From contig CACSIN010000012.1 in assembly GCA_902705835.1 (NCBI GenBank), positions 1 to 64,000 of the forward strand: a stretch of 64,000 nt of DNA, given 5' to 3'. This DNA comes from BD1-7 clade bacterium (GTDB lineage: Bacteria; Pseudomonadota; Gammaproteobacteria; Pseudomonadales; DT-91). Shown here one piece after another: positions 16,606-25,982 of this stretch. Every line of letters begins with the position of its first letter. The first letter of the stretch is position 1. The notes below the pieces were generated by a model. That model searched no databases. It worked only from the letters and a program-made list of their open reading frames with translations, and was not told the origin of the DNA. The position numbers and the translations under genes were made by a program.

Positions 16606-17133
16606 ATGCTCAAAGGAAACAACATTCACATTCGCGCCATCCGGGAGGCTGATCTCGACGAACTCGCGAGGCACCTCAATGATATTGAGGGCCGTGGCGA
16701 GTTTTTGCCGACAATCATGGTTTCTAACGCAGAACTACACCGCCAATACAACGAAGATGGCTTTATATCAGAGGCATCCTCACGTTTTTTGATCACTGAT
16801 CATTCAGGCCACATTCTCGGTTCCGTATGGGCCTTTAAGTCAGTACCCTACTTTGATGCGATGGAAGTGGGATATCACATATTCGAGCCACAGAACTGCG
16901 GCAAGGGCTTCGCCAGCGAAGCCTTACGTTTGTTTACTGATTTTTTATTTGAGTCACAACAGATAAACCGCGTCGAGGTTCGCGTGTCGACCGAGAATAC
17001 TGCATCAGAAAACGTCGCTAAAAAAATCGGTTTTGTCTATGAAGGAACCAATAGAGAGGCCGCCTTCTCGAAAGGCAAGCTCTTTGATATGCACATGTAT
17101 TCGATAATACGAAGAGACTGGCAACAGGTATAA
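16606..17133 (+). CDS. GNAT family N-acetyltransferase (RimJ/RimL-like)
   Basis: The product is 175 residues from the ATG at 16606 with AGGAG just upstream; the longer frame to 16516 has none. The fold is visible as IRAIREADLDELARHLNDIE at the start. The acetyl-CoA loop region is NCGKGFASEALRLFTDFLFE, and NTASENVAKKIGFVYEGTNR follows, the motif B typical of Acetyltransf_3. It probably acetylates protein N-termini or a small amine. No partner gene is adjacent, and the inverted-repeat element lies about 90 bases upstream. Confidence 0.88.
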   Translation: MLKGNNIHIRAIREADLDELARHLNDIEGRGEFLPTIMVSNAELHRQYNEDGFISEASSRFLITDHSGHILGSVWAFKSVPYFDAMEVGYHIFEPQNCGKGFASEALRLFTDFLFESQQINRVEVRVSTENTASENVAKKIGFVYEGTNREAAFSKGKLFDMHMYSIIRRDWQQV

Positions 17134-17474
17134 ATTCCCTCTAACACCTAGAATATCCCCGCGATATGAGGTTACAGCAAAGGCCATCACCCTATCACGC
17201 CATTCAAGGGTTAGCCGCAAAACCGATAGCTGATACACTGGCTTAGTGTGCGTCATGTCCCTAGATGTTTTTGACCATTGCAATACAACGTTCGAGAGAA
17301 TTGAAGATGGTAGTATACGGAGGTTTAAGTAGCAGTAATCTTGCCAGTCACGTATTTATTGCAAAAAACCGTCGTCACTAACTGCCGGGCGCTTCGGTCA
17401 ATGGCTCTCTAGTGTTGATATCGTCTATAAAACAATCACACCATGATCATACAGCGCTAACTACCTTGATTAGC
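17134..17474. other. Intergenic stretch without a recognised feature
   Basis: About 340 bases between convergent genes. I see no gene, terminator or repeat that I would defend. Confidence 0.35.
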
Positions 17475-18485
17475 TCAGTAACCAATATCAACATCTACGT
17501 CGATTTCAGCCTCTCCCTCACTCGACTGAATATTTGATTCGAACTGGTGATCTCCGAATCGGCTGCTAGTTAGCGCATCTTCTTGCGTAAAATGGTTGTT
17601 ATATCGTATATCCGGGTTATCGCCTGGAGAAAAAGCACCTCTTTGAGTCCGTACTTTCGCATGAATGGGTGCTTCATCGCCCGACACAGTGGATATATCA
17701 AAGAAAATCTCACTGTAGTTGAAGGCCAATTCCCCAACATCATCATTTTTCGCGCGTACGACTAATTCTTCCTCAACACTTTCGCCGTAGCGTTTATCGT
17801 ATAAGGCAGCACTGCCACTGGTTGTTTCATTGATAGTTAAATGGCTTTTGGAATGTTCAATACATGAAATTCCAAATTCAGTGTTTTGATAAACTTGTTC
17901 GCCATTAGTGTTGGTTAATTGATTGATCGTCAACGAATGGTTAAACCGCACATCATCAAATGTGGTTGAATTTGAGATTTTATACCCACTACCCTCAAGT
18001 AATGAAACGAACTTAAAGCTATCGCTCTGCCCTTCGCTGACGTGTATTTCAGATATCGAATAGTGATAGCGAACGCTACCGTCCGCCGAAAACGTATAAC
18101 GGCTAATGCGGCTCTCCTCGCCCGCGGTCTCTTCAATGTCGGTATATTCCTTTTCACCGGTTTGTTCGAATATGCCATCATCTTTGCAACGCTGAACAGT
18201 AACCCTATCACCACTATCATTCAGGGTAACCAAAACCGTGCGAAAGCCGGTCTTCACAATGTCGACATTGGAATTGAGTGTGGCGTATACCTCAAGCCGC
18301 TCTTCATTTCCCGAGCTGGCCAATAGCCAAACACCTTCGATGGAGCCATTAGACTCAACACGCATCGTCTCAAATTCCGCGGGGGGCGCTTGCACGGGCG
18401 TTGGCAACTGATCAGTACCGTTGTCGGATGAACAACTGGCAAGTACAGCCGCTATCAAAGCGATATTTAAAGTGCGTACAAACAT
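17475..18485 (-). CDS. Large lipoprotein, unknown function
   Basis: The 336-residue product has a lipoprotein signal with lipobox LASC (Cys18), followed by a polar linker. GSIEGVWLLASSGNEERLEV opens a beta-rich domain reminiscent of lipocalin-like bacterial proteins. The C-terminus has alternating acidic beta strands (EAEIDVDVDIGY). A clear GAGAGAA ribosome site precedes the ATG. A decayed relative lies at 5905-6269, so the family has at least two copies in this window. Possible roles are ligand binding or adhesion, but nothing specific is visible. It is the downstream neighbour of a thioredoxin-like gene on the same strand. Confidence 0.72.
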   Translation of the reverse strand: MFVRTLNIALIAAVLASCSSDNGTDQLPTPVQAPPAEFETMRVESNGSIEGVWLLASSGNEERLEVYATLNSNVDIVKTGFRTVLVTLNDSGDRVTVQRCKDDGIFEQTGEKEYTDIEETAGEESRISRYTFSADGSVRYHYSISEIHVSEGQSDSFKFVSLLEGSGYKISNSTTFDDVRFNHSLTINQLTNTNGEQVYQNTEFGISCIEHSKSHLTINETTSGSAALYDKRYGESVEEELVVRAKNDDVGELAFNYSEIFFDISTVSGDEAPIHAKVRTQRGAFSPGDNPDIRYNNHFTQEDALTSSRFGDHQFESNIQSSEGEAEIDVDVDIGY

Positions 18486-18550
18486 GACGTTCTCTCTCGT
18501 ATGTGTTCAGCGATAATGAGCAGACGTTTCACCTCAGCAGTTAATGATGA

Positions 18551-19567
18551 TCAATGAATCACATCGCCGCGTTGTTGAATGAAACCGCTCCGATCAATAT
18601 CGATTTGATAGGGCGAGGCATGCACGCCAAATGTTTGATAGATTCGGTTACCCTGATCAAAAATCAACGGTAGCTTGAATCTAAATTCCTGCTTGAATTG
18701 TCGCGCAATACTTTCGTCGATATAGTACGAGCTGACGATGCCGATCCATTCTCTGTCGGTACTGTTAGCAACTGCCTGATTCAACTGTTCCAGTTTTTTT
18801 TCACAATTAGGAAAGTGCGGCATCGGACAAAGCGCGTCAATAAATACGATACTCAAGGGCTTTTGGCGAGAACGTTGACGTAAATTAATGGTATTTCCCG
18901 TCATTGTTTTTGCCGTCAATGCCGGTGCTTTATCACCCGATTTGGGTTTGGTGTAGTGAGAAGCCGGTATACGCGGTGTTGCGGCGGGGTTACTAAACAC
19001 AACCGGGGGTGTTTTAGAATCGTTAACTTCAGTCTGAAGCACCGGTTGGTTAAGCGTTTTTACCCAGTTCGTGAGTGCCAGAGGGGATGAGAGATACTCA
19101 TTAGCCAACGCCGATAAAGACGCTCCCGTGCCGGAAAACAATACAACATCATCATTCAAGATCACATGCCAAGGCATGTCCCAGCCACCTAACGACCGCA
19201 TCAGCTGAAACCCGCGATCCAACATTAGCGGATTCATCTGCGGAAAACTCCGCTGATAAGCCGCAAGTTGCTCGTCGGTAACGTTAATGCCCAGCTGCAC
19301 CCACACCTGCTGACTAGCCGCCTTGAATGCATCAGGCAAATCCGCCACACGGGCCTCTTCACCTAAACCTTCGTAGCTATCCCAAATACTCTGGAAAATC
19401 AGATGCGTTAACGTGTTATTCGGTATGCGGATAGGTTGGCCATCAAACGTGGCGAGTGTGGTTAATGGCGAAGGTGATACGTTTACAGCATCGTCTGTGT
19501 GAGCGGGATTACATATGCCGAAAATGAGAATGGCTATCGCAAAAATTTGATGGAACCTTGTCATCAT
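18551..19567 (-). CDS. Secreted two-domain thioredoxin-like (TlpA/AhpC-type) protein
   Basis: The product is 338 residues, with an N-terminal signal peptide (about residues 1-24). The second domain (about 205-338) has the TlpA/AhpC start GDKAPALTAKTMTGNTINL. IVFIDALCPMPHFPNCEKKL then carries two Cys eight residues apart instead of a CxxC pair, and the strand-loop VHASPYQIDID supplies the cis-Pro position. The first domain (about 30-160) looks like a degenerate thioredoxin fold without Cys and with DMPWHVILNDDVVLFSGTG in place of the usual segment. It would act in the periplasm, probably in redox or metal handling. A broken TlpA-like gene lies directly upstream on the same strand. Confidence 0.75.
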   Translation of the reverse strand: MMTRFHQIFAIAILIFGICNPAHTDDAVNVSPSPLTTLATFDGQPIRIPNNTLTHLIFQSIWDSYEGLGEEARVADLPDAFKAASQQVWVQLGINVTDEQLAAYQRSFPQMNPLMLDRGFQLMRSLGGWDMPWHVILNDDVVLFSGTGASLSALANEYLSSPLALTNWVKTLNQPVLQTEVNDSKTPPVVFSNPAATPRIPASHYTKPKSGDKAPALTAKTMTGNTINLRQRSRQKPLSIVFIDALCPMPHFPNCEKKLEQLNQAVANSTDREWIGIVSSYYIDESIARQFKQEFRFKLPLIFDQGNRIYQTFGVHASPYQIDIDRSGFIQQRGDVIH

Positions 19568-19671
19568 GATGGGTACCTTTGGGTTAATCCATAGGAATGT
19601 TGATTGAGATTTTCACACTGAATGATTGAGTCGCCGATCACTCACCCGGCCAATTTCAGGGTGTTTCACGA

Positions 19672-19912
19672 TCATTCTTGTGACCATTGCTCAATGGTTG
19701 CATCCAGTTCATCGGAGGCCAAAAACGTGCGATAGACGATGCGACCTTTTTTATCAATCAATACATGATGCGGTGTTCCAACGATGCCATAGCGACTGCT
19801 TAAATCGCCTTTTTGATCAATAGTTACCGGCAGATTAAATCCGTTAGTATTGAATAGCTTTTCAATATTTGCGACTGAATCGTTGACACCCTCTTCGGCT
19901 ACAGCAGCTATT
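19672..19912 (-). pseudogene. C-terminal fragment of a TlpA-like thioredoxin gene
   Basis: Read on the minus strand the frame gives VNDSVANIEKLFNTNGFNLP, then VTIDQKGDLSSRYGIVGTPH and HVLIDKKGRIVYRTF. It ends DATIEQWSQE at 19672. This is the C-terminal half of a TlpA/AhpC-TSA-like thioredoxin, including the cis-Pro segment GTPHHVLID. The N-terminal half with the redox cysteines is missing. It ends abruptly where an equally truncated plus-strand gene begins. Confidence 0.72.
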
Positions 19913-19917
19913 CAATC

Positions 19918-20211
19918 ATGCGAATTCACCTAGAACGCAAAGACTATGCTGCGGCCATCAATATGGCAGACGATGCTGTAACGACTCGCTTACAGGCAAG
20001 CTTTTTAGCACGGGCCTATTTTGAAAATCAACAAACGGCAAACGCCATCGACACCTTAACGCGTTTCAAACAACGTAGCCCCAGCTTGTGGAAAGCAATC
20101 GATGAAACACGTTTAACGGAATTCAAAAACGCCCAAAACGGTATTGCGATTCAGCTTCGAGACGAACCCAAAGCACATGCGGTTTATTGTGAATCTGATT
20201 GGAAGGATTAG
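19918..20211 (+). pseudogene. C-terminal fragment of a TPR-repeat protein
   Basis: The frame reads ERKDYAAAINMADDAVTTRL, then LARAYFENQQTANAIDTLTR and YCESDWKD at its end. This is the helix-turn-helix rhythm of a tetratricopeptide tail, as found in TPR proteins and in winged-helix/cyclase regulators with TPRs. It lacks any ribosome site and any N-terminal domain. Its 5' end abuts the 5' end of the truncated thioredoxin gene on the other strand, so both were beheaded by one deletion. I therefore call it a remnant, although an ATG is present at 19918. Confidence 0.6.
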
Positions 20212-20736
20212 GCGCTACTGACGGAGCCTGCTTCTAGGACTTCCGTCTCATTCATCTCTTACTGCTCGGCTTTTGATTGAACATGAAACCGACCTGCTCG
20301 TTTTCATGTTTTCTTCTGTCGCCCTCAACCACCCAAGTGAGTTTAACCCACCTGTCTTTAAACCGGATTCGCCGGCACGCTAACGCGCTTTTTCAAACCC
20401 GATAGAATAACTTAGCGAGCGCTCAAACACTGACACGTATAAGGCAATTCTGACCACCAAAACCAAAGCGAGCCTAGTCTTTCTCAACACGCTTAATTCA
20501 CACAACTTATCCCTTGACCTAAAGTCGACTTGAAGTAATACCATACCCGGTACGGCACATGGAAGGAGACGAAAGATACCCTGAAGTACGGGTTAGAAAG
20601 CGAAAAAGTCTGCCAATGAATGCCGTCTGACTATACATCGCACGGATGAATCCAGCTTGAGCAGCAATAGGCGACACACCGTTTATGAGCCTGTCTGCCA
20701 TCACCTTTCAACATCACTTTCTCGTCGAGGCTACCG
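20212..20736. other. Intergenic stretch without a recognised feature
   Basis: About 525 bases. Short frames exist but none has a ribosome site or a protein-like sequence. I see only weak 6-base hairpins. It may hold further decayed sequence from the deletion at its left. Confidence 0.35.
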
Positions 20737-21246
20737 ATGACCAATAACACACTATATATCGCCAGCACCATTATTCTTGGGTTGGGTGCAACTCTGATAA
20801 TGGATCTTTGGGCACTTTTTTTGCGACGAGCATTCAACATCCCGTCGCTCAACTATGGTTTTGTTGGCCGTTGGATCCTCCATATGCCCTCGGGAACTTT
20901 CAAACATACAAGCATTTTTGCATCACTTCCAAAATCCGGAGAGCGCGCGGCTGGATGGATTGCTCATTACCTGACAGGGGTAATATTCGCGTTTACCCTT
21001 GTGATTTTAGCGCCCGACACATGGCTTAACCAACCAACTATCATGCCAGCGCTTCTGCTGGGCTTAGCTACCGTGGGTTTTCCGTTTTTTATTATGCAAC
21101 CGGCATTCGGCTTAGGCGTCGCAGGCACCAAAACACCCAATCCTAATCAAACCCGCCAAAGAAGTGTCATGGCGCATTGCGCATTTGGTATTGGCCTGTA
21201 TGTGTGCGCATTGCCAATAAGTCAGCTGTTGCGTGCGTACTCCTAA
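20737..21246 (+). CDS. DUF2938 family membrane protein
   Basis: The 169-residue product has four transmembrane segments. LGATLIMDLWALFLRRAF, then LNYGFVGRWILHMPSGTFKH and GWIAHYLTGVIFAF, followed by PFFIMQPAFGLGVAGTKTPN match the DUF2938 pattern throughout at normal length. The function of the family is not known. It stands alone, with the flavin-binding PNPOx-like gene 80 bases downstream on the same strand, so joint transcription is possible. Confidence 0.88.
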   Translation: MTNNTLYIASTIILGLGATLIMDLWALFLRRAFNIPSLNYGFVGRWILHMPSGTFKHTSIFASLPKSGERAAGWIAHYLTGVIFAFTLVILAPDTWLNQPTIMPALLLGLATVGFPFFIMQPAFGLGVAGTKTPNPNQTRQRSVMAHCAFGIGLYVCALPISQLLRAYS

Positions 21247-21326
21247 CAAACATGGTTATTATGCAAACATTACAGCCGACAATAGTTCGCGCTGTATGAT
21301 CTAACGCAGAAGACAAGGATTATGCA

Positions 21327-21905
21327 ATGGGACAAAAATTTTCAGAATTGGGTAAACGTCACATCGACTTTATCGAGGAACAAAACATTTATTTTGTCGG
21401 CACTGCTGTAGACACAGGCCATGTCAATCTGTCACCAAAAGGTGGCGATTCTCTGCGAGTGATAACCGCGAAGAAAATCGCCTGGCTGAATCTTACCGGT
21501 AGCGGCAACGAATCTGCCGCTCACGTTCTGAAAAACCCGAGAATGACCCTTATGTTTTGTGCTTTTGATGGCAAACCACTGATACTGCGCGCATATGGCA
21601 CTGCCACGGTTCTACATGAACAAGACAGCGCATGGCCTGAATACGCTGGACTGTTTCCAGCGAGTGTGGCTTCACGTCAAATTTTTATTTTAGATATCAA
21701 TATGGTTCAAGCCTCGTGTGGCATGGCGGTTCCTTACTTCAATTATGTTGGCGATCGTGACGACTTGGCCAAGTGGTCTGAAAAACAAGGTAAATCCGGG
21801 ATTGAAAAATACTGGGTAAAAAAGAATCAAAAAAGTATCGACGGGTTTGAAACAGAAATTCTGAAGCGTGCCAGAATCGAGGATACTCAGCTTAGTGAAG
21901 CATAG
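21327..21905 (+). CDS. Pyridoxamine 5'-phosphate oxidase-like flavin/heme-binding protein
   Basis: The 192-residue product has the split-barrel fold of PNPOx-like proteins. FIEEQNIYFVGTAVDTGHVN and LSPKGGDSLRVITAKKIAWL form the first strands, followed by TGSGNESAAHVLKNPRMTLM and FCAFDGKPLILRAYGTATVL. Such proteins bind FMN or F420 and reduce or sense small compounds. AAGGA precedes the start by eight bases. The gene end lies 44 bases before the start of a secreted hydrolase, so the two may share a transcript. Confidence 0.88.
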   Translation: MGQKFSELGKRHIDFIEEQNIYFVGTAVDTGHVNLSPKGGDSLRVITAKKIAWLNLTGSGNESAAHVLKNPRMTLMFCAFDGKPLILRAYGTATVLHEQDSAWPEYAGLFPASVASRQIFILDINMVQASCGMAVPYFNYVGDRDDLAKWSEKQGKSGIEKYWVKKNQKSIDGFETEILKRARIEDTQLSEA

Positions 21906-21948
21906 AAAAATATGTCGGCCAACCATTCGTGAGACTAGCGACGCAGCA

Positions 21949-22941
21949 ATGATAAAAATGACACAATTTTTAACGGCAGCTGCGATAATATCGGCATTAG
22001 TGCTCGCTGCAAATACGACCCTTGCAAATCCAAATATCAAGATCCATCGAGAAGACGGTTCGCCGATTACCTATTACCTGAAAAAAAATTCCAGTAAAAC
22101 GTTACTCGTATTGTTGCAAGGTTCAGACTGCAACAGCGTCGCGCACAACGAAATGATCAATCATCAGTTTTCAAAGGCTATTCCAAATTCCGATGTGTTA
22201 ACCGTCGAAAAATACGGAATTACACAAGCCGTTCGTTGGAATGCATCTGGCGACAGTGCGGACTGCCCGGAATCATACATTACGCATGATTCCCCACAAC
22301 AAAGAGCCAACGACTACCTGCAAGTCATTGCCCGCGTTAATTCAAGAAATGACTACGATGACATCGTCGTTCTTGGTGGCAGCGAAGGAGCGTTAGTCGC
22401 CGCGATGGTCGCTGCGAACAATACGAATGTAACTGCGCTTATTTCTCTCAACGCTGGCGGGCGTTTTTTCATTGATGATGTTCTCTACAACATGCAGCTT
22501 GAGCTTCCACCACAAGCATTTGATGAAGCCGAGCAGGGGTTTAGGGCATTCGCCGACAAGATCATTCATTCAGAATCGATACCGATTCAAATGAGTGGCC
22601 ATGGATACCAGTGGTGGAAGCACATGCTAACCATCGATCAAACTGACATTTTGTCGAGCGTTAAAGCACCGACACTGCTCATACAAGCGGCATTGGATCA
22701 AAACGTCTCCCCAGCCCTAGCTGCTGATCAAGCCCGCGTGCTGAGCAAACCCAAGAACCAGGTAGAAAGCTCTGTAAACCGCCAAGCAAACAGCAACTTC
22801 AAATACGTTTCATTCGAAGGTGTTGACCACAAATTTAAAGATCAGCAGGGCAAGATTCGCGCGCACGAGGTAGTTCTGGCGATTCAAGAATGGTATGAAG
22901 ATCTGCGCACAAACACGCTCGACAAAGCTACGACCTTATAA
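21949..22941 (+). CDS. Secreted alpha/beta-hydrolase-like protein
   Basis: The product is 330 residues from the ATG at 21949; an in-frame ATG nine bases further is also possible, and the longer upstream frame overlaps the previous gene. The signal peptide spans about residues 1-27 (ending TLANP). TLLVLLQGSDCNSV resembles the oxyanion strand-loop, and VVLGGSEGALVAAMVA carries the nucleophile elbow G-G-S-E-G. SSVKAPTLLIQAALDQNVSP supplies the Asp region, and GVDHKFKD is the His region. It is a periplasmic or secreted serine hydrolase; the substrate is unknown. Confidence 0.8.
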   Translation: MIKMTQFLTAAAIISALVLAANTTLANPNIKIHREDGSPITYYLKKNSSKTLLVLLQGSDCNSVAHNEMINHQFSKAIPNSDVLTVEKYGITQAVRWNASGDSADCPESYITHDSPQQRANDYLQVIARVNSRNDYDDIVVLGGSEGALVAAMVAANNTNVTALISLNAGGRFFIDDVLYNMQLELPPQAFDEAEQGFRAFADKIIHSESIPIQMSGHGYQWWKHMLTIDQTDILSSVKAPTLLIQAALDQNVSPALAADQARVLSKPKNQVESSVNRQANSNFKYVSFEGVDHKFKDQQGKIRAHEVVLAIQEWYEDLRTNTLDKATTL

Positions 22942-23003
22942 GCCAGACGGCGCTGTAATACCGTTAGCCATCTCTATTGGAAGCCATCTTTGCTAAACGC
23001 GAT

Positions 23004-23501
23004 TTAGGCGTTTTCCATCTGCTTTTTCAGGTTTTTAAGCCAGCCTTGAAACATCATTTTCATCACGGGTTTAAACATCTTCATCATAAAACCCGCAATA
23101 CCGGACGCTTCAATCGCTACCGTCCATTCAAGTTCGATGGTTTGAGCATCCACTTGTTTAAACACGTAGTTTTCGGCGAAGACATTAACCGGCTTTAGGC
23201 TGCCTTCGGTGACGTAAAATGCAATGCGCCCGGTTGGGTCCCAATGAAAGAAGGTCTCTTCGACGATGTCGTTACCGACCATTTCTACACGGCGTGTCGA
23301 GCCGATCATATCCGGTGTTTTGTTATGCCAGGTAATCGCGCGAAGCCCTTTGGCCCAGGTCAACCAAGATTCATCACCGGCTAAGCTTTCAACCAAGGCG
23401 GGCATGCTGCATTGCATCGATTGTTTGACAGTTACCGAAAACGGCGCGCGTTCGAAATAGTCCAATCCAACGGTTTTATAGGGGTACAAGGTTTTAGCCA
23501 T
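23004..23501 (-). CDS. SRPBCC family protein
   Basis: The 165-residue product has the START/Bet v1-like helix-grip fold. FERAPFSVTVKQSMQCSMPA and WLTWAKGLRAITW are typical of polyketide-cyclase-like SRPBCC proteins, followed by RVEMVGNDIVEETFFHWDP and the long C-terminal helix ending in FKPVMKMMFQGWLKNLKKQM. It is cytosolic, binds a hydrophobic ligand by family precedent, and has no adjacent partner. It converges on the secreted hydrolase gene. Confidence 0.85.
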   Translation of the reverse strand: MAKTLYPYKTVGLDYFERAPFSVTVKQSMQCSMPALVESLAGDESWLTWAKGLRAITWHNKTPDMIGSTRRVEMVGNDIVEETFFHWDPTGRIAFYVTEGSLKPVNVFAENYVFKQVDAQTIELEWTVAIEASGIAGFMMKMFKPVMKMMFQGWLKNLKKQMENA

Positions 23502-23809
23502 GATTAAATCTCGTATGAATACTGCTTATTTAGTCTCGACTATGGACTTTATAGCGACACGCAAACTTAGTCAATGCAATGGACTATATACGAAATATTC
23601 CACTTCGCTAGATACACACAAGTTGAAGGTCAGGGCGGGGGCTCGATCTGAATGGGTTGATGCGAAAAGCCTCCCATCACCTACGTCAAAACCCAACGTT
23701 GTACAAATTGCCGGTTTATAATCAATACAATACCAAGAATTACAGCTATCGATTCCTGAGATAGTCAAATACCTGTAATATGCGCGCTTACATACTGTGA
23801 GGTTCAGAC

Positions 23810-23995
23810 ATGACCAAGATTGACGACAAGGTCGAAGAGTTACTAGCAAAGCACCCCAACTTAACGAAGCCTGAGGCAATCGAGATCTTAGCGGCTAAAA
23901 ATGCGCGTAAAAAGCAAAAAAGAGCCGACAAAGCTGAGAGGATTGACGCCAAAATCGCTAAAAGTGCTGAGAAGCGAGCCAGCCGAGGCGAGTGA
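23810..23995 (+). CDS. Small highly charged helical protein, unknown
   Basis: The 61-residue product is a Lys/Glu/Ala-rich protein. Residues 4-28 (KIDDKVEELLAKHPNLTKPE) form one helix; the rest is a basic amphipathic helix (KNARKKQKRADKAERIDAKI). The start has AGGTTCAG upstream. Such proteins can bind nucleic acid or ribosomes, but that is a guess. A good stem-loop terminator follows at 24011, which supports a real transcription unit. Confidence 0.55.
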   Translation: MTKIDDKVEELLAKHPNLTKPEAIEILAAKNARKKQKRADKAERIDAKIAKSAEKRASRGE

Positions 23996-24010
23996 TGGTT
24001 GGTAGGGCTT

Positions 24011-24036
24011 GGCCGCGTATATGCCTATACACGGCC
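24011..24036. terminator. Terminator between convergent genes
   Basis: GGCCGCGTATA (24011-24021) pairs with TATACACGGCC (24026-24036) at 10 of 11 positions around TGCC. It lies between convergent genes. Confidence 0.55.
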
Positions 24037-24101
24037 GACGTTTACTTTACACCTCCCCTACCCGCCAAAATACATGCCGATAAGGGATGATCAACAACCT
24101 C

Positions 24102-24842
24102 TTAGTGGGCTTTCATCTGTTTAACGGTTTGCTCCGTGTTGCGTACTGCATGTGCAATCATTCGGAAGTTAATTAGCGAAGCCTGATACGCATCCATCTC
24201 AGGCAGAATAGCACCCGCTGTTGCATCAGATACCACCTGTACTTCAAAACCTTGCTCAACCAATTCACGTAAGTGCGACTCAGTGCATAGATTGGATGAC
24301 ATCCCCGCCAGAATCACCTTATCGATTCCACGTTTACGCAGCTGCAACACCAAATCATTAGAGTCAGGGCCATACATTTTGTGAGGGCTGGTCACCACGG
24401 TTTTTCCGTCGTTGATATACGGTTTGTACTGCTCTAACCAATCAGCACCTGAACCATCAAAACCCTTGAGCGACAATGCATCTTCACGATCAAACATCTT
24501 AATATTGTGCATAAGTACTTCTAACGCACCTTCGTGTTGCCACTCGTGATCGTGCGGGTAGTAATAGTGTGGAGAAACAAACACCGGCATATCAACGGCC
24601 TTGGCCGTTTTGAATAAGCTATCCAGATTTTCAACGGTATTATTGGCAACAACACTTTTGCCGACCACGCCCCACGTGACACCCTTGGGGCTCAAGAAAT
24701 CATTCTGCGGATCCGTAATCACCACCGCGGTATTCCCCTTGCTGATAACCATACCTGGGTCTGGCAAATCCGCATGGCTGGTTGATACAACACCGGTTGC
24801 AAGCCCGATAGCGAACACTACTTTTTTTATCGATATTTTCAC
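24102..24842 (-). CDS. Secreted isochorismatase-fold cysteine hydrolase
   Basis: The product is 246 residues from a GTG start (24842) with GGAG eight bases upstream. It has a Sec signal peptide (about residues 1-24, ending SHA). The catalytic triad of the family is in place: Asp44 in ITDPQNDF, Lys155 in SPHKMYGP and Cys186 in SSNLCTESH. The cis-peptide segment before the Cys is GMSSN. It would hydrolyse an amide or ester in the periplasm. It diverges from an AraC-type regulator across a 118-base gap, so that regulator probably controls it. Confidence 0.88.
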   Translation of the reverse strand: MKISIKKVVFAIGLATGVVSTSHADLPDPGMVISKGNTAVVITDPQNDFLSPKGVTWGVVGKSVVANNTVENLDSLFKTAKAVDMPVFVSPHYYYPHDHEWQHEGALEVLMHNIKMFDREDALSLKGFDGSGADWLEQYKPYINDGKTVVTSPHKMYGPDSNDLVLQLRKRGIDKVILAGMSSNLCTESHLRELVEQGFEVQVVSDATAGAILPEMDAYQASLINFRMIAHAVRNTEQTVKQMKAH

Positions 24843-24960
24843 AATAACACTCCAGTTGAACAGTGGCTTAAGCCGTTGAGTACTATTATTCGTGAATTTT
24901 TAGTATTTTCAGTGCTCAATAGTCCTCATATTGTGTCTCATCGTATTTTTTGGTGGATTT

Positions 24961-25866
24961 ATGGATGTACTCAGCGACATATTAAGAACCATGCACCTAC
25001 GCGGTAGCATCTACTTTGGCTCCTGTTTTTGTGCGCCCTGGGGGCTGGATATCGAGCAAGGTGAGAAGGCCTCGTTTCACATTATCGAGCGCGGTCAGTG
25101 TTGGTTACGAATGGATCATCTCGCGGAGCCTGTACCGCTTGTTGGCGGTGATATTCTGATATTGCCGCATGGTTCACGGCATCAGATTTCGGATCAACCC
25201 GATAGCTTTTGCCAACCCGGAACCCCTATCGTTGAACGCATTATTGCAAACGAAAACCCCTTTGAAGGTCAGCATGAGAACTTCAAAATCATCTGCGGCT
25301 ATTTCAAATTCAAACAGGATACGCAGCAGCCCTTTTTCAACGCGTTGCCCGATATTATTCACTTAAATCAAAATGACCGACAACAGTTCAGCTGGCTGGA
25401 TACTGCCTTGAAACTGGTGGTTGCAGAAGCCACTAGCAATAAACCCGGCAAGAGTATCTTGATGGATCGCGTCACCGAGGTGTTGTTTATACAGGTAATA
25501 CGCGCCTACATTCAATTGCACCACGACGATGAAAACTTCTTAGCCGCATTGAATGACAAACACATATCTAAAGCGCTTGCGGTAATGCACAATCAGCCCG
25601 ACCAACCGTGGACCATTGAAACGCTGGCAAATGAATCGGGTATGTCGCGCTCGATGTTCGCGAACCGATTTCATCATTTAGTTGGCACGACCCCGATGAA
25701 ATATCTATTGTCGTGCCGAATGCAGTTAGCCAAGTCACAAATCGAACACGGGCAAGCATCGTTATATGAGATTGCCGAACAAGTGGGATATAGCTCTGAT
25801 AGCTCGTTCAAGAAAGCCTTCAAACGCTTTTTCGATCGAACCCCGGCATCGTATCGCAAGAAATAG
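24961..25866 (+). CDS. AraC family transcriptional regulator with cupin N-domain
   Basis: The product is 301 residues from the ATG at 24961, with GGTGGA before it; a TTG 30 bases upstream is less likely. The N-terminal part is a cupin_6-type ligand domain (GQCWLRMDHLAEPVPLVGGD, then ILILPHGSRHQI). The last 100 residues hold two helix-turn-helices: WTIETLANESGMSRSMFANR and LYEIAEQVGYSSDSSFKKAF, followed by the PASYRKK end. It is divergently arranged with the secreted isochorismatase-fold hydrolase at 24102, its likely target. Confidence 0.9.
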   Translation: MDVLSDILRTMHLRGSIYFGSCFCAPWGLDIEQGEKASFHIIERGQCWLRMDHLAEPVPLVGGDILILPHGSRHQISDQPDSFCQPGTPIVERIIANENPFEGQHENFKIICGYFKFKQDTQQPFFNALPDIIHLNQNDRQQFSWLDTALKLVVAEATSNKPGKSILMDRVTEVLFIQVIRAYIQLHHDDENFLAALNDKHISKALAVMHNQPDQPWTIETLANESGMSRSMFANRFHHLVGTTPMKYLLSCRMQLAKSQIEHGQASLYEIAEQVGYSSDSSFKKAFKRFFDRTPASYRKK

Positions 25867-25982
25867 GTATGATGGTATTGGGCTTGGCATACCCTAGATA
25901 CCAACCAGCACATTGGTTTGATCGATGAACGCGCTTATACCATGATTGCCATGGCACGAAGCGTGAGATATTGGAGTTGACG

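Noticed and set aside
20212..20736. Short minus-strand frames that might be genes.
   Set aside because: No ribosome site and no protein-like sequence.
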